Part shown: positions 1-8,621 of the stretch, one piece after another
Position numbering within the stretch: the first letter of the stretch is position 1
How the letters are laid out: every line of letters begins with the position of its first letter
NCBI RefSeq assembly: GCF_005886535.1
Contig: NZ_PNDS01000034.1
Location: 27,482 to 91,481 of the forward strand
Reading direction: 5' to 3'
DNA: 64,000 nucleotides
Source: Pseudoalteromonas sp. S2755
Lineage (GTDB): Bacteria > Pseudomonadota > Gammaproteobacteria > Enterobacterales > Alteromonadaceae
Position numbers and translations under genes: made by a program
Notes under the pieces: model-generated
Databases searched by the model: none
Seen by the model: only the letters and a program-made list of their open reading frames with translations
What the model was told of the DNA's origin: nothing

Positions 1-246
1 GATTTTCCTCGTAATCGCCAAATTAGCGTCCAATCTACCGTTTACAATGACTGGTTTGGCTATTGGAATCTTGGTGCATCCGATACCTTCCAATTGACTG
101 AGCTGTATCACGAGAAGGCTATTTACACCGATAGTGTCGGGTCTGGTCAGTTTAAGGTCGGTGGTCAATTGCGCTTTGCTGGCAACGGTAAATCGCTATC
201 GGATGGGGTGCAAACCTTGAACGTTGAAATAATTCTGTCTTACTAG
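1..246 (+). CDS. Partial pilin-like surface protein, C-terminal end
   Basis: The window opens inside this gene. Frame 1 reads 81 residues to a TAG stop at 244-246. The visible part alternates short polar and hydrophobic stretches and ends in a hydrophobic strand (VEIILSY). That resembles the final strand of pilins assembled by the chaperone-usher route. The PapD-like chaperone and usher genes downstream are the main reason for the call. The signal peptide and N-terminal strand are outside the window, so the subfamily (CS1-type, spore-coat-U type or other) cannot be decided. Confidence 0.45.
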   Translation, partial: DFPRNRQISVQSTVYNDWFGYWNLGASDTFQLTELYHEKAIYTDSVGSGQFKVGGQLRFAGNGKSLSDGVQTLNVEIILSY

Positions 247-558
247 GGTCTGTTGACCTTTGCTGTTTGATTTTTGTTGCCCTGAGTGGGTTTTGGTCGC
301 GGCGCTCGACTTGCCGCCTAGTAATCTAAGCAAAAGTTGAGCAACAATGAACAAAGTGCACTCAGGGAACCCAAAGGGCAGTGCTTGATTGGTATTTCTT
401 CTGCGTTGCCCCACAAGGAATGTGGGGTAAGGTGACTTTGCAGGAGCACAAAGTCTTTATCACCTGACTCACATAGAATAACTATGCTCCGCAGGCTCTG
501 CCTTGCATAAATGGCAATTAAACTGCTGCAAAAACAAACTTGAAAGATAAACAGGCCC
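246..558. mobile_element. MITE-like non-coding element with imperfect terminal inverted repeats
   Basis: This 313-base gap contains no convincing gene. Its two ends are imperfect inverted repeats: the left end starts GGGTCTGTTGACCTTT, and the reverse complement of the right end starts GGGCCTGTTTATCTTT, with about 22 of the first 29 bases matching. A second inverted pair lies inside (CCCTGAGTG at 280-288, CACTCAGGG at 359-367). Size, repeats and lack of a transposase suit a miniature inverted-repeat element. No clear target duplication is visible. The left end overlaps the last base of the upstream stop codon, and the right end lies six bases before the chaperone ATG. Confidence 0.5.
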
Positions 559-564
559 AACATT

Positions 565-1347
565 ATGAATAAATTAATATTAACGCTGCTTTTGTTTTGT
601 TGCTGTAAAGTAAGCGCCAATCTGATGATCACCCCAACACGAGTTGCTTTCGAAGAGCGTCAGAGAATTGAGAGGGTTACAATCATTAATAATGGTGATG
701 TGACCAAATCTTATCGACTTGAATTTCAAGAGAAGCTAGCACTTAAAGAAGGTGGTTATGCCAACTTTGCCGAGCAAAAAATGAACCCTATGGCTGCAAG
801 CCATTTCATCCGTATTTCACCTAGGCAAGTAACACTGGGGCCAGGTGAGCGTCAGGTAATAAAGCTGGCTGTGCGCAGAAAGGCGAATATGGAACAAGGA
901 GAGTATCGCTCACATTTGCTCTTTAGGGAGCTGCCGAATAATAAAGGCAAGCTGCAAGAAGGTATCAATATTGACGTGCTGATGAGCTATAGCATTCCGG
1001 TGATGCTGCGGGTTGGCGATGCGAACCCGCAAATACAGCTTGATGATGTCATTGTAAGCAACGCAAAAAATGGTCGTCAGGCAATTACGGTACTACTTAA
1101 TCGAACTGGGAAATATAGTAGCTTTGGCGAATTATCCGCTTATTGGCGGGGGGAAAATGACGTTAAACCAGTGCGGATCGGAGTATTAAATAAGTTTGCC
1201 GTATATCCAGAGCTTAATCAAAGAAGTGTAGAATTCTCGATAGACCCTGCAATCAAACTCGGGCCATCAGGCACGGTCTTAATCAAGTATGTGGGTGATG
1301 ATGAGTACACTGACCGCACCTTTGTAGATGATTCGGTATCTTTGTAG
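565..1347 (+). CDS. PapD-like periplasmic pilus chaperone
   Basis: This 260-residue protein has a signal peptide (about residues 1-18, ending SAN) and then the first immunoglobulin-like domain of a periplasmic pilus chaperone. The motif ISPRQVTLGPGERQVIKLAV near residues 84-103 matches the chaperone strand that donates to pilin subunits. A second beta domain follows. Such chaperones cap pilins and deliver them to the outer-membrane usher, which is the next gene 18 bases downstream. The start is fixed by the signal peptide, but no good ribosome-binding site precedes it, because the repeat element ends six bases upstream. Family call is firm; the substrate is inferred. Confidence 0.82.
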   Translation: MNKLILTLLLFCCCKVSANLMITPTRVAFEERQRIERVTIINNGDVTKSYRLEFQEKLALKEGGYANFAEQKMNPMAASHFIRISPRQVTLGPGERQVIKLAVRRKANMEQGEYRSHLLFRELPNNKGKLQEGINIDVLMSYSIPVMLRVGDANPQIQLDDVIVSNAKNGRQAITVLLNRTGKYSSFGELSAYWRGENDVKPVRIGVLNKFAVYPELNQRSVEFSIDPAIKLGPSGTVLIKYVGDDEYTDRTFVDDSVSL

Positions 1348-1365
1348 TTTAGGTAAGCGAACGTA

Positions 1366-4308
1366 ATGAGAGCCCCCGCTATTTGGCGCACGTTACTAAT
1401 AGGCATACTATGCTATCAACCTGCTATGGCATCGCAGGTTGATACTTTGCAACAGCTATTAGAACGGGTTGAACGAGTGAAAGCAAAACTTGCGATACAG
1501 CAAAGTGAGCGGGTGATCTCTCGGGTTGATGTTGGTACGGAACTGTTTTTATCCGCCTATAAAGGAAATTTATATTTAGGTGAAGTGATCGCGGTGGCGT
1601 CGGAACAAGGCGTCAATGTGGAACTCTTGAGCTTGTTTTCGGCTTTGGGGTTTGTGGTATCAGAAGATGTATCAGGAACTTTTGATGGCTGGTTCTTCAC
1701 TCCTGAAAACACCTTTAGTCTTAATGCCAAAGCGCATTTAGTTGAGAGCAAAGGGCAGCGAACGCAATTGAGCAATAAGGAAGTTCAGGTTATCAATGGT
1801 GAGGTATTTATCGCCGATTATATCGTTGCGACCTTATTCGATGTGAGCCTGTTTACAGATATACAGGATTTATCTCTTACGGTTAAAAGTAGGCAAATTC
1901 TGCCAATAGAAGCACAGCAACAGCGATTAGGAAGAGAGGTTGTCAGTTTTGACCGCAATGCCAGCGCAACATTACCGTGGCGACCAAGTCCTTATCAAAG
2001 CATCGGTAAACCAGTGCTGGATGCTCAGATAAATACGCAGCTGACTGAAGACATTAGTCAGATGTCTTATTCCCTTATTGGTTCGCAAGACATCGCCTAT
2101 TGGCAAGCTCAGTATTTTATTGCTGGTAGAGAGGGTGATGTGATTAATCGCTCACGATTATCCCTCAACCGTGCTTCTAAAAAGGCCGATGTTTTACCGT
2201 TTGGGAATTTTACCAAGGTATCGCTCGGTGATGTCCAGAATGTTCAAGTTGGAGTTGATGCGCTAAATGAAGAAGGGCGAGGAGTGAACTTCAGTAACGC
2301 GCCGTTAGATAGGCGTACGAACCGTCAGCGTATTGTCATCTCAGGTCCAGTTCAGGTAGGGTGGGACGTAGAGCTTTATCGAAATGGATTGCTAATAGGG
2401 CAAGAAAATAATGTTCAATCTGGGCGCTATGAGTTTGAAAATATTGATTTACTATTTGGTGAAAATACCTTTGAACTGGTGATGTATGGAGGGCAAGGTC
2501 AAGTATCAAAAGAAGTGCAGACCTATTATGTTGAACAGAGCACCACAAACGAAGGCGAAGGCTTTTTTGCCGTATCAATTACTGAGACGGGCAAAAGTAT
2601 ACTGGGCGACAAGACTGCAGCATCAGGGAAGTCAAGCTGGCAAGTAAATGGTCGATTTGACTACGGTCTTACTAAAAATTTTGCGGTGTATGCAGGTTTG
2701 CAGCATCGTCAAGGTGTGAAAAATAGCGCCTCAGAACAGTACTTTTCTACAGGGTTTAACACCAATATTAATAAACGACTATTACTGGATGTTGACTATA
2801 GTAAGAGCGAAACGAACCAACATCTCTCTGCAAATACTCGAACCCGTCTATTTGGCCAGCAGGTAGGCGCTAAAGTTGAGCTAAAGGAAGATTTAGAACG
2901 GGATGAAAATGCGACCGAGATAAAATTAACGGCGGCGGGAGATTGGTCTCTTTTTGATGCCGCTAAGATTTACTATCGTGCTGAATACTTTCAGCTTAAT
3001 AGAGATAATATAGATACCACCGAGCAAGCGTCGCTACTGTTTAGTACGGGTAATTATTGGGGCACTTTCAGTAACCAATTTGTGTGGCAAGAGCAGACAA
3101 ATCAAGCTAGTAATGTGAGCAGCTACTTGCGCTGGCAGCGAAGGATTTTTGGGATATATAGTCGTTTTACTACTTGGTATGACATAAAACCTTCTAATGA
3201 AGTTACAGCCGCAGAGCTAGAGTTGAGCCAAGAGCTAAGTCCTGAGCTTGATCTTGGCATTACCTTATACAAAGACTTTGCTGCGGAATACTATAAAACC
3301 GAACTTGGATTGAGCTGGAACCATGATAAATTTCGGTTGTTAACAGACTTGCAATACGATAACGATGATAACTGGCAACTAGGCCTTTCTGGACAAGTAA
3401 GTATTGGAGCAGGCGAAACCGTAGATCAGGTTTTTTTAACTGGCAAACGCTTGTCGCAGTTTGGCTCTTTGATGGTTCGTGCTTTTGTCGACCAAAATAA
3501 TAACGGCTATCTTGACGACGGGGAGTTACCGCTGAAGGGGGTAACTATAAAAGCGTTACAAAACTTTGCACAAGGTAAAACTGACGACGACGGTGTCGCT
3601 CTATTACCCGCAATGGTTAATTACAAACGAACAGATATTATTGTTGACAAAGAAACGATCCCCGAACCCTTTTTAATTCCCGCTAACGATGGCTTTTCAT
3701 TCACTCCAAGACCCGGTCATATTGAATATGTTGAAATACCATTTGTAAACTCGTCGGAAGTTGAAGGTATTGTTGAAATCAACGAGGGGACAGAGCGCCG
3801 ACCTGCAGGGTTCACCACCGTGAGTTTACTTGATGAAATGGGTAACGAAGTCGCGCGCACTCAGACAGCATATGACGGCTACTATGTATTTACTAGTTTG
3901 AAGCCTGGGACTTACCGTACAGCGATAAGTGATGCGAAAAGGCTCGCGGTAGCCAGTACTCAACAGATAGAAGTGGAGTTAAGTGCAGAGGGAGACTTGC
4001 TGCTTGATGTAAATCACGAATTACAACGACAGCGCGCAACCACGCAAGAGTTTGCTGTAGTTGGACGCTTCAAGACATTAACGATATTAAAAGTGTATGC
4101 GGCGATTTTGGCTAAGCGTTATCCCGCGTTATTAAGCGGTGGTTTTGGGTATGCGCAAAAAGAAGGCGACGCCACTTATTTACTTATATTAAAAGATGAC
4201 GCCATACAAAAAGCGGCAAATATTTGCCAAAATCTACTTCCCTTCAAAGTTTCTTGCACAGTGGAAGTCTTAACTATTTATGAAAGAGAAAACAATGCAA
4301 TCAATTAA
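1366..4308 (+). CDS. Outer-membrane usher-like protein (TcfC type) with C-terminal SPOR-like tail
   Basis: This 980-residue protein begins with a signal peptide (cleavage near AMASQ). Its central part resembles ushers of the alpha-fimbrial or TcfC class: a beta-rich barrel region with the turn YRNGLLIGQENNVQSG and the strand FGENTFELVMYGG. Near residue 703 it has a regulatory beta-sandwich opening with DQNNNGYLDDGE, a calcium-loop-like string. The last 80 residues or so (from about 891) look like a SPOR-type alpha-beta domain. The next gene overlaps its last 14 bases. It probably exports the pilin-like product upstream. A SPOR tail is not usual for ushers. Usher assignment good, tail assignment tentative. 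Confidence 0.75.
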   Translation: MRAPAIWRTLLIGILCYQPAMASQVDTLQQLLERVERVKAKLAIQQSERVISRVDVGTELFLSAYKGNLYLGEVIAVASEQGVNVELLSLFSALGFVVSEDVSGTFDGWFFTPENTFSLNAKAHLVESKGQRTQLSNKEVQVINGEVFIADYIVATLFDVSLFTDIQDLSLTVKSRQILPIEAQQQRLGREVVSFDRNASATLPWRPSPYQSIGKPVLDAQINTQLTEDISQMSYSLIGSQDIAYWQAQYFIAGREGDVINRSRLSLNRASKKADVLPFGNFTKVSLGDVQNVQVGVDALNEEGRGVNFSNAPLDRRTNRQRIVISGPVQVGWDVELYRNGLLIGQENNVQSGRYEFENIDLLFGENTFELVMYGGQGQVSKEVQTYYVEQSTTNEGEGFFAVSITETGKSILGDKTAASGKSSWQVNGRFDYGLTKNFAVYAGLQHRQGVKNSASEQYFSTGFNTNINKRLLLDVDYSKSETNQHLSANTRTRLFGQQVGAKVELKEDLERDENATEIKLTAAGDWSLFDAAKIYYRAEYFQLNRDNIDTTEQASLLFSTGNYWGTFSNQFVWQEQTNQASNVSSYLRWQRRIFGIYSRFTTWYDIKPSNEVTAAELELSQELSPELDLGITLYKDFAAEYYKTELGLSWNHDKFRLLTDLQYDNDDNWQLGLSGQVSIGAGETVDQVFLTGKRLSQFGSLMVRAFVDQNNNGYLDDGELPLKGVTIKALQNFAQGKTDDDGVALLPAMVNYKRTDIIVDKETIPEPFLIPANDGFSFTPRPGHIEYVEIPFVNSSEVEGIVEINEGTERRPAGFTTVSLLDEMGNEVARTQTAYDGYYVFTSLKPGTYRTAISDAKRLAVASTQQIEVELSAEGDLLLDVNHELQRQRATTQEFAVVGRFKTLTILKVYAAILAKRYPALLSGGFGYAQKEGDATYLLILKDDAIQKAANICQNLLPFKVSCTVEVLTIYERENNAIN

Positions 4309-4900
4309 GTGGCACCTCATTATGCTCAGTTTCGTTGCGTTAAGTGGTTGCCAAGCAACTGCGAGCAAGAGTCAACTTGACTCATTACAAATGAAGAAGC
4401 AGATATCTTTATTGGAACAGCAGGTAAGCACCTTACGACAAGAAGTAGAGCAGCTCAGAGCGCTAAAACAGCAGATTGCTAGGTTTGAAGAAGTGCAGGA
4501 AGATTTAGATGTTATTGCGATGCAGCTATCAAATTCGCTTGCAAAGCAAAAGGATGCTGAGCTTTTAGCAGAGCAACCCGAGCAAGTGATAGAGCAAAAA
4601 ACAAAGCTCACCGAGAAACAAAAACAGTCTGTAGAGATAGCTGAATTTGCAATTCAATTGGCCTCTACAACGGAATATACCAAGCTTAGGCAAACCTACG
4701 AGCAACTCAAGGATAAGTTACCGCAAGACTTTGCAACAAGCGAAGTGAATATCGAGCAAATAGATATCCAAAATACGAAATATTATCGGCTCAAATTAGG
4801 TGCATTTGCAGATAAGGCCTCTGCATACAAAGGTTGCCAGCAACTTAAGCGTGCAGGTTTAAGCTGTTTGGTTAGCCATTACACCAGTCATCGACTTTAA
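4295..4900 (+). CDS. SPOR-domain lipoprotein with coiled coil
   Basis: A 201-residue predicted lipoprotein. Its signal peptide ends in the lipobox LSGC. The ATG at 4295 is chosen over 4280 because the signal peptide starts there. Residues about 30-100 are rich in E, Q, K and L in heptad spacing, a likely coiled coil. The last 45 residues or so (YYRLKLGAF, then CQQLKRAGLSCLV) match the two halves of a SPOR domain, a fold that binds denuded peptidoglycan. The gene overlaps the usher by 14 bases, so both are probably made together and this protein may anchor the usher to the cell wall. That role is inferred. Confidence 0.7.
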   Translation: MQSIKWHLIMLSFVALSGCQATASKSQLDSLQMKKQISLLEQQVSTLRQEVEQLRALKQQIARFEEVQEDLDVIAMQLSNSLAKQKDAELLAEQPEQVIEQKTKLTEKQKQSVEIAEFAIQLASTTEYTKLRQTYEQLKDKLPQDFATSEVNIEQIDIQNTKYYRLKLGAFADKASAYKGCQQLKRAGLSCLVSHYTSHRL

Positions 4901-4904
4901 AACT

Positions 4905-4919
4905 TGGTGCGTATTTTGC
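4905..4919 (+). promoter_or_regulatory. Sigma-54 promoter for the FlgO-family genes
   Basis: The sequence reads TGGT, seven bases, then TTGC. The -24 GG and -12 GC are at the exact spacing that sigma-54 needs, with one departure from TGGC. It lies 35 bases before the first FlgO-family ATG and just after the SPOR gene stop. It separates the flagellar lipoproteins from the usher operon. Confidence 0.65.
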
Positions 4920-4954
4920 ATTTTATCCAATAAGTTTATCGTGGGCTTGGTGAA

Positions 4955-5536
4955 ATGAAATATCTAGCACTCATAGTGATTATGTTGTTGGCGGGGTGTA
5001 CAAACAGCCAACAGGTTGGCAAAAGAGAAGCGACCCAGCAAGAAGAAATCTTACCTGACTTAGATAGGTTTGGCGCTCAGTTAGCCGCGGAGCTCGGACA
5101 GTATGTACGGCCGTTCAAGCCGAATTCAACGCTTGCTGTAACGAGTTTTTTTAAGGCTAATCAGCTGGATGATACCGTTGCTGGGCAAGGTTCAGGCTTG
5201 AGTGTGGCCTTGCAAGAGTCCCTCATGACCCATTTAAGTCAAATGGGGGCAGATGTCGTGGAATATCGACTCAGAAACGCTTTATCTTTACAAAGTTCTG
5301 CCGATAGTATGTTAAGTCGAGAATTGAATGTGCTAAATCAGCGCCAGAAAATTGACCTTGTGGTGGTTGGGACAATCGTAGAAAGTCGAGATACCTATTT
5401 GGTCAATGCGCGGCTGGTTGATACGTTACATAATCGAGCCGTTTCAGCCGCATCAATCAGCATTCCTAAAGCTGTGATGTGGGGTACGGAGCGTGTCACA
5501 AATCGTGACGGTCAGATTATACGAAGCCAATATTAG
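4955..5536 (+). CDS. FlgO-family lipoprotein, divergent paralogue 1
   Basis: A 193-residue lipoprotein (lipobox LLAGC near residue 15). Residues about 60-175 follow the FlgO pattern: LAVTSF, then GLSVALQESLMTHLSQMGADVVEYR, a helix-strand pair, and DLVVVGTIVESRDTYLVNARLVD near the end. FlgO is an outer-membrane lipoprotein that supports the polar flagellum where it crosses the outer membrane. This copy lacks the RVTPEGDF-type segment found in the two following paralogues, so it is the most diverged. It leads a three-gene cluster behind a sigma-54 promoter. Family call good; precise role unknown. Confidence 0.7.
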   Translation: MKYLALIVIMLLAGCTNSQQVGKREATQQEEILPDLDRFGAQLAAELGQYVRPFKPNSTLAVTSFFKANQLDDTVAGQGSGLSVALQESLMTHLSQMGADVVEYRLRNALSLQSSADSMLSRELNVLNQRQKIDLVVVGTIVESRDTYLVNARLVDTLHNRAVSAASISIPKAVMWGTERVTNRDGQIIRSQY

Positions 5537-5550
5537 TGGAGATGAAAGTA

Positions 5551-6204
5551 ATGAAAAAAGTATTAAGTTTGGTTTTGCCGCTTTCATTGATGGTTGGCTG
5601 TGCACAGAGTAACTTTTTTGCGGTGGATAATGCTCAGGCTGAGCCCGTGCGTAATGGCTTTGAAAAATCTTCGATGTACCAAAGTAACCCAAACGGTATG
5701 AAACAATTTTCTGTTTCTCAGCAAATGGCCGGTAAAAATGTCACTCACTATGTCCAGTCTATTATGCAAGACATGGTTGCAAACTTGAAACACGTGAATG
5801 AGAAAACCCCGGTAGCAGTGACAAGCTTTGTATTTTTAGATAAAGCATTTGATAAAGGCTCTTTGCTGGGTAATCAGTTGGCTGAAAGCTTTATCCATGA
5901 GCTTCATGCATTTGGGATCCCTGTTGTGGACTTTAAAACAACAGACTATATCCGAGTCACACCTGAAGGCGATTTTATTTTTAGCCGTGATTTTTTAGAG
6001 CTATCTGACGACCATCCTTTTTTGTATGTGCTAGGTGGTACCTTGGTGAATCATCAGGGTGGAGTTATGGTTAATGCCAGAGTGGTTGGGCTTAGAAGTA
6101 AAAGTGTCGTGGGTTCTGCTCAAGGCTTTTTACCGCAAAACGTCGTTAACGCCCTACAAGATGGTGCGGCATACGATGGCATTCGTATAGAGCGTGCGAA
6201 CTAA
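5551..6204 (+). CDS. flgO: FlgO, outer-membrane flagellar lipoprotein
   Basis: A 217-residue lipoprotein with lipobox LMVGC. The segments VAVTSFVFLD, LLGNQLAESFIHELH, DYIRVTPEGDF and MVNARVVGLRSKSVV are close to Vibrio FlgO as remembered, closer than in its two neighbours, so the symbol is given to this copy. FlgO sits in the outer membrane near the flagellar base with FlgP and FlgT and helps to keep the flagellum anchored. The ATG at 5551 is preferred because GGAG lies nine bases before it; a GTG at 5536 and an ATG at 5542 are in frame. It follows paralogue 1 by 14 bases. Confidence 0.85.
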   Translation: MKKVLSLVLPLSLMVGCAQSNFFAVDNAQAEPVRNGFEKSSMYQSNPNGMKQFSVSQQMAGKNVTHYVQSIMQDMVANLKHVNEKTPVAVTSFVFLDKAFDKGSLLGNQLAESFIHELHAFGIPVVDFKTTDYIRVTPEGDFIFSRDFLELSDDHPFLYVLGGTLVNHQGGVMVNARVVGLRSKSVVGSAQGFLPQNVVNALQDGAAYDGIRIERAN

Positions 6205-6217
6205 TTCGGAGGCGATG

Positions 6218-6856
6218 ATGAAAAATGTAGTGCTATTCGCGACGACACTTGCATTAGTCGGTGGCTGTGAAATGACAAAACAGACTGCGCCTGAATCTAC
6301 AGAAACGCAGCAATCCGATATGGAAATATTATATGCCATGATGGAAGAGCAGGAGCGTAATGAAAATTCACAAGCGGCGATATCGCAAGATATTGGCTTC
6401 ATTAGCTACCGTCATCGCAAAGAAATTGCTAACTACGCCAATCAAATTGCGTTGCAACTGTCAGATACTGTGTTAGGGCAAAAGCCTGAGTCGATAGCGG
6501 TAGCCAGTTTTGTCAACTTTAATGAATCATTAAGGGATACAAACCAGCTAGGAAACCAATTGGCTGAGTCTTTAATGCATCAAATGCAAAAGCTGGGTTA
6601 TCAAGCGTTAGACTTTAAAGCGCTTGGAAAAATAGAAGTGACACCCAGTGGTGATTTGACTTTTTCGCGTAACGCAAGCCGCTTGAGAAACACGCAATCG
6701 CCCAGTCATTTGCTCACAGGCACTATGGTTTACCGCCCACGAGGCGTGGAGGTAAATGCAAGGTTGTTAGAGTTTAACACCAACCTAGTGATCGCAAGCA
6801 CGGTGGTGACCATCCCGTATTTTATCCTTGATGATCAGGCAACCGCGTCAAGGTAG
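6218..6856 (+). CDS. FlgO-family lipoprotein, paralogue 3
   Basis: A 212-residue lipoprotein with lipobox VGGC. It shares with FlgO the strings IAVASFVNF, LGNQLAESLMHQMQKLG, KIEVTPSGDLTFSRN and VEVNARLLEF. GGAGG precedes the ATG at 6218 by five bases, so this start is preferred over the adjacent ATG at 6215 and a GTG at 6194. It is the last gene of the FlgO cluster; no strong terminator follows. It may form a mixed ring with FlgO or be a spare copy. The sequence does not say which. Confidence 0.72.
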   Translation: MKNVVLFATTLALVGGCEMTKQTAPESTETQQSDMEILYAMMEEQERNENSQAAISQDIGFISYRHRKEIANYANQIALQLSDTVLGQKPESIAVASFVNFNESLRDTNQLGNQLAESLMHQMQKLGYQALDFKALGKIEVTPSGDLTFSRNASRLRNTQSPSHLLTGTMVYRPRGVEVNARLLEFNTNLVIASTVVTIPYFILDDQATASR

Positions 6857-7184
6857 TACTTAAAATAGCGTTTTTTAAAGACATACCGTTTAGGTTTTAA
6901 ACGAAGAACTATCCTACTTTTTATCCACACCTCAAGCGAAGTAACTGATAGCGCAGTAGTGGGTCTTAACTGCTGCGTATTCACCTACTGAACCACCTCA
7001 TTTATTAGCGCGAATAAATTGACTATAAATCTTTAAAAGTTCATTAAGATCAGTATACTAAAGCGAAGTCACTGAGATGCAGTACAACAGAGAATCGACA
7101 ACTCCTGACTTTCATGGGTATTAAGTTCCGCAAATCCCGCTAGTGAAGCTCAAAAAAGGCGATTGTTATCTGTCTTTAGAGATT
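6857..7184. other. Intergenic spacer with two imperfect direct repeats
   Basis: I see no gene in these 328 bases. Two related words occur: AAGCGAAGTAACTGATAGCG (6934-6953) followed by CAGTA, and AAGCGAAGTCACTGAGATG (7061-7079) followed by CAGTA. A weak hairpin (CGTTTA/TAAACG) lies at 6887-6903 without a T run. The stretch probably carries the tRNA promoter, but no clear -35/-10 pair could be assigned. Confidence 0.4.
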
Positions 7185-7259
7185 GTCCCCATAGTTTAAT
7201 GGATAAAACAAGGCCCTCCTAAGGCTTAGATGTAGGTTCGATTCCTACTGGGGACGCCA
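7185..7259 (+). tRNA. tRNA-Arg (anticodon CCT)
   Basis: A full cloverleaf can be drawn. The acceptor stem is GTCCCCA with TGGGGAC, seven perfect pairs, followed by discriminator G and an encoded CCA at 7257-7259. The anticodon loop is CTCCTAA on a stem AGGCC/GGCTT (one G-T pair), giving anticodon CCT, which reads the arginine codon AGG. The T arm contains GGTTCGATTCC. No integrase or att duplication is seen beside it. Confidence 0.95.
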
Positions 7260-7367
7260 TTGGTCGCTTCTACGTGGAATTACCAAAGTAAGAGGGCGGC
7301 GAAAGCATGGTGTTGAGTGTGTAAAGTTGTCGAAAACCTTGCTTTCTACCACGGGAAAGCTCTGCAC

Positions 7368-8564
7368 TTATAGTGCAAATTCATTCTCATTTTCTATTTG
7401 AATTTCAACCAAATCATTAATTTGCACATTGTGAAGTGGGCGATTGCTGATATTTACCGCGATGGCGTTTTGCGCATTCACCTGGATCACTTGTAGCTTA
7501 TTGATGGTTTTTATTTGATGCATAAATATTTTACCATCGACATTAGTCAGCGGATTACTATGTGCTACGTTAAGGATCTGGCCATTCTCTAAGCCATGCA
7601 TGCGGCCCAAATTAATAACGACTTGTTCATCATCGATATGTAGGATCTTGCCATTGGTTGGTAAGCAAGCGACCGCTGCGTTTAAATCAGTTGTGATTTG
7701 TGTCAGCGTGGTCTGGATCTCATCAGCATAATCTGTCTGCCAAAAGTGCTCACTGTACACATCAATTAGTTTGGTTTTCTTAAACGGCCACACGCCTTGA
7801 GTGGCATATTGCTTTTGCCACACCCTTTCATGAGAGAGTGCATCAAACAGCGCAAAGTCTACCTTGAAGCTTCTTAAGTATTTATCGCTTTGCCAAAATG
7901 CGAGGTCACTATTCAGTTTATCGACACTAGCAACATCAGTAATTTGACTCAGTAGTACAAATTGGCTGTTGGTATTTGCTGTAATGGTCTCGATCAACTG
8001 TTCATTATAATCAAAACGCTGACTGAAAAAGCGGCTAACATCTATGGTCTGTGCAAAGTAGGGAACGGGTTCTAAGCTCGACTTTTGTTCAGTCATTGTT
8101 TGATATAGGCGCTCGCTCACGGCTTTATTTATGTCAAAAATTTGACCTAAAGTCGCGTGATGTTTATTTTTTAACTGGCTTTGTGTGACCGCAACCTGTT
8201 TATTGTAAGCACTGGTTGGGCACTGAGCACTCTGTGGGGTAATATCGATATGCAATGTTACTTGCCATGAGTCCCCTACTTTTGCTTCAGCAATCACGTT
8301 GGCGCTCTGGATCTCGGCATTTGAGCGGATCTTAAGTTGATCTTGGGTGAGCACACCATCTGTGACGGTTTGTACACTACTTACCGAAGCGCCAGAAAAC
8401 AGCAATGCTTGTGTAATGGCGTCGTTTACGGCCTTTCTTTTTGCTTTTTGATGGTCACCATTTTTAACGTCAGCCATGCCAGTAACTTCAAACCATTCAG
8501 CATAAGCAGGACTAGTTAAGGTGATACACAACAATGATAGACTGGTCGCGAATTGCTTTTTCAT
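7368..8564 (-). CDS. flgT: FlgT, flagellar H-ring protein
   Basis: A 398-residue secreted protein with a clear signal peptide (ending SPAYA). Size and content match FlgT: an N-terminal domain opening EWFEVTGMAD with the helix AVNDAITQALLFSGASVSSVQ, a middle TolB-N-like domain, and a C-terminal beta domain containing INLGRMHGLENGQILNV. FlgT builds the H ring around the LP ring in sodium-driven polar flagella and is needed to recruit the T ring. The gene is divergent from flgP, and its own consensus sigma-54 promoter lies at 8602-8616. Downstream it faces the tRNA gene. Confidence 0.92.
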   Translation of the reverse strand: MKKQFATSLSLLCITLTSPAYAEWFEVTGMADVKNGDHQKAKRKAVNDAITQALLFSGASVSSVQTVTDGVLTQDQLKIRSNAEIQSANVIAEAKVGDSWQVTLHIDITPQSAQCPTSAYNKQVAVTQSQLKNKHHATLGQIFDINKAVSERLYQTMTEQKSSLEPVPYFAQTIDVSRFFSQRFDYNEQLIETITANTNSQFVLLSQITDVASVDKLNSDLAFWQSDKYLRSFKVDFALFDALSHERVWQKQYATQGVWPFKKTKLIDVYSEHFWQTDYADEIQTTLTQITTDLNAAVACLPTNGKILHIDDEQVVINLGRMHGLENGQILNVAHSNPLTNVDGKIFMHQIKTINKLQVIQVNAQNAIAVNISNRPLHNVQINDLVEIQIENENEFAL

Positions 8565-8601
8565 GTTTAAATGCCCAGATCAAAAACTACCCTTTAACTC
8601 A

Positions 8602-8616
8602 GCAATACCTGTGCCA
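8602..8616 (-). promoter_or_regulatory. Sigma-54 promoter for flgT
   Basis: Read on the minus strand this is TGGCACAGGTATTGC: TGGC, seven bases, TTGC. It matches the sigma-54 consensus closely, including the AC after TGGC. It lies about 40 bases before the flgT ATG. Its -24 box is five bases from the -24 box of the opposite promoter. Confidence 0.82.
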
Positions 8617-8621
8617 AATTT

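Noticed and set aside
196..414. A 72-codon minus-strand frame in the first spacer
   Set aside because: It lies inside the MITE-like element, overlaps the pilin end, has no ribosome-binding site and is better explained by the repeat.
7185..7259. tRNA-Arg as an integration site for an island
   Set aside because: No integrase gene and no repeated tRNA 3' end were found on either side.
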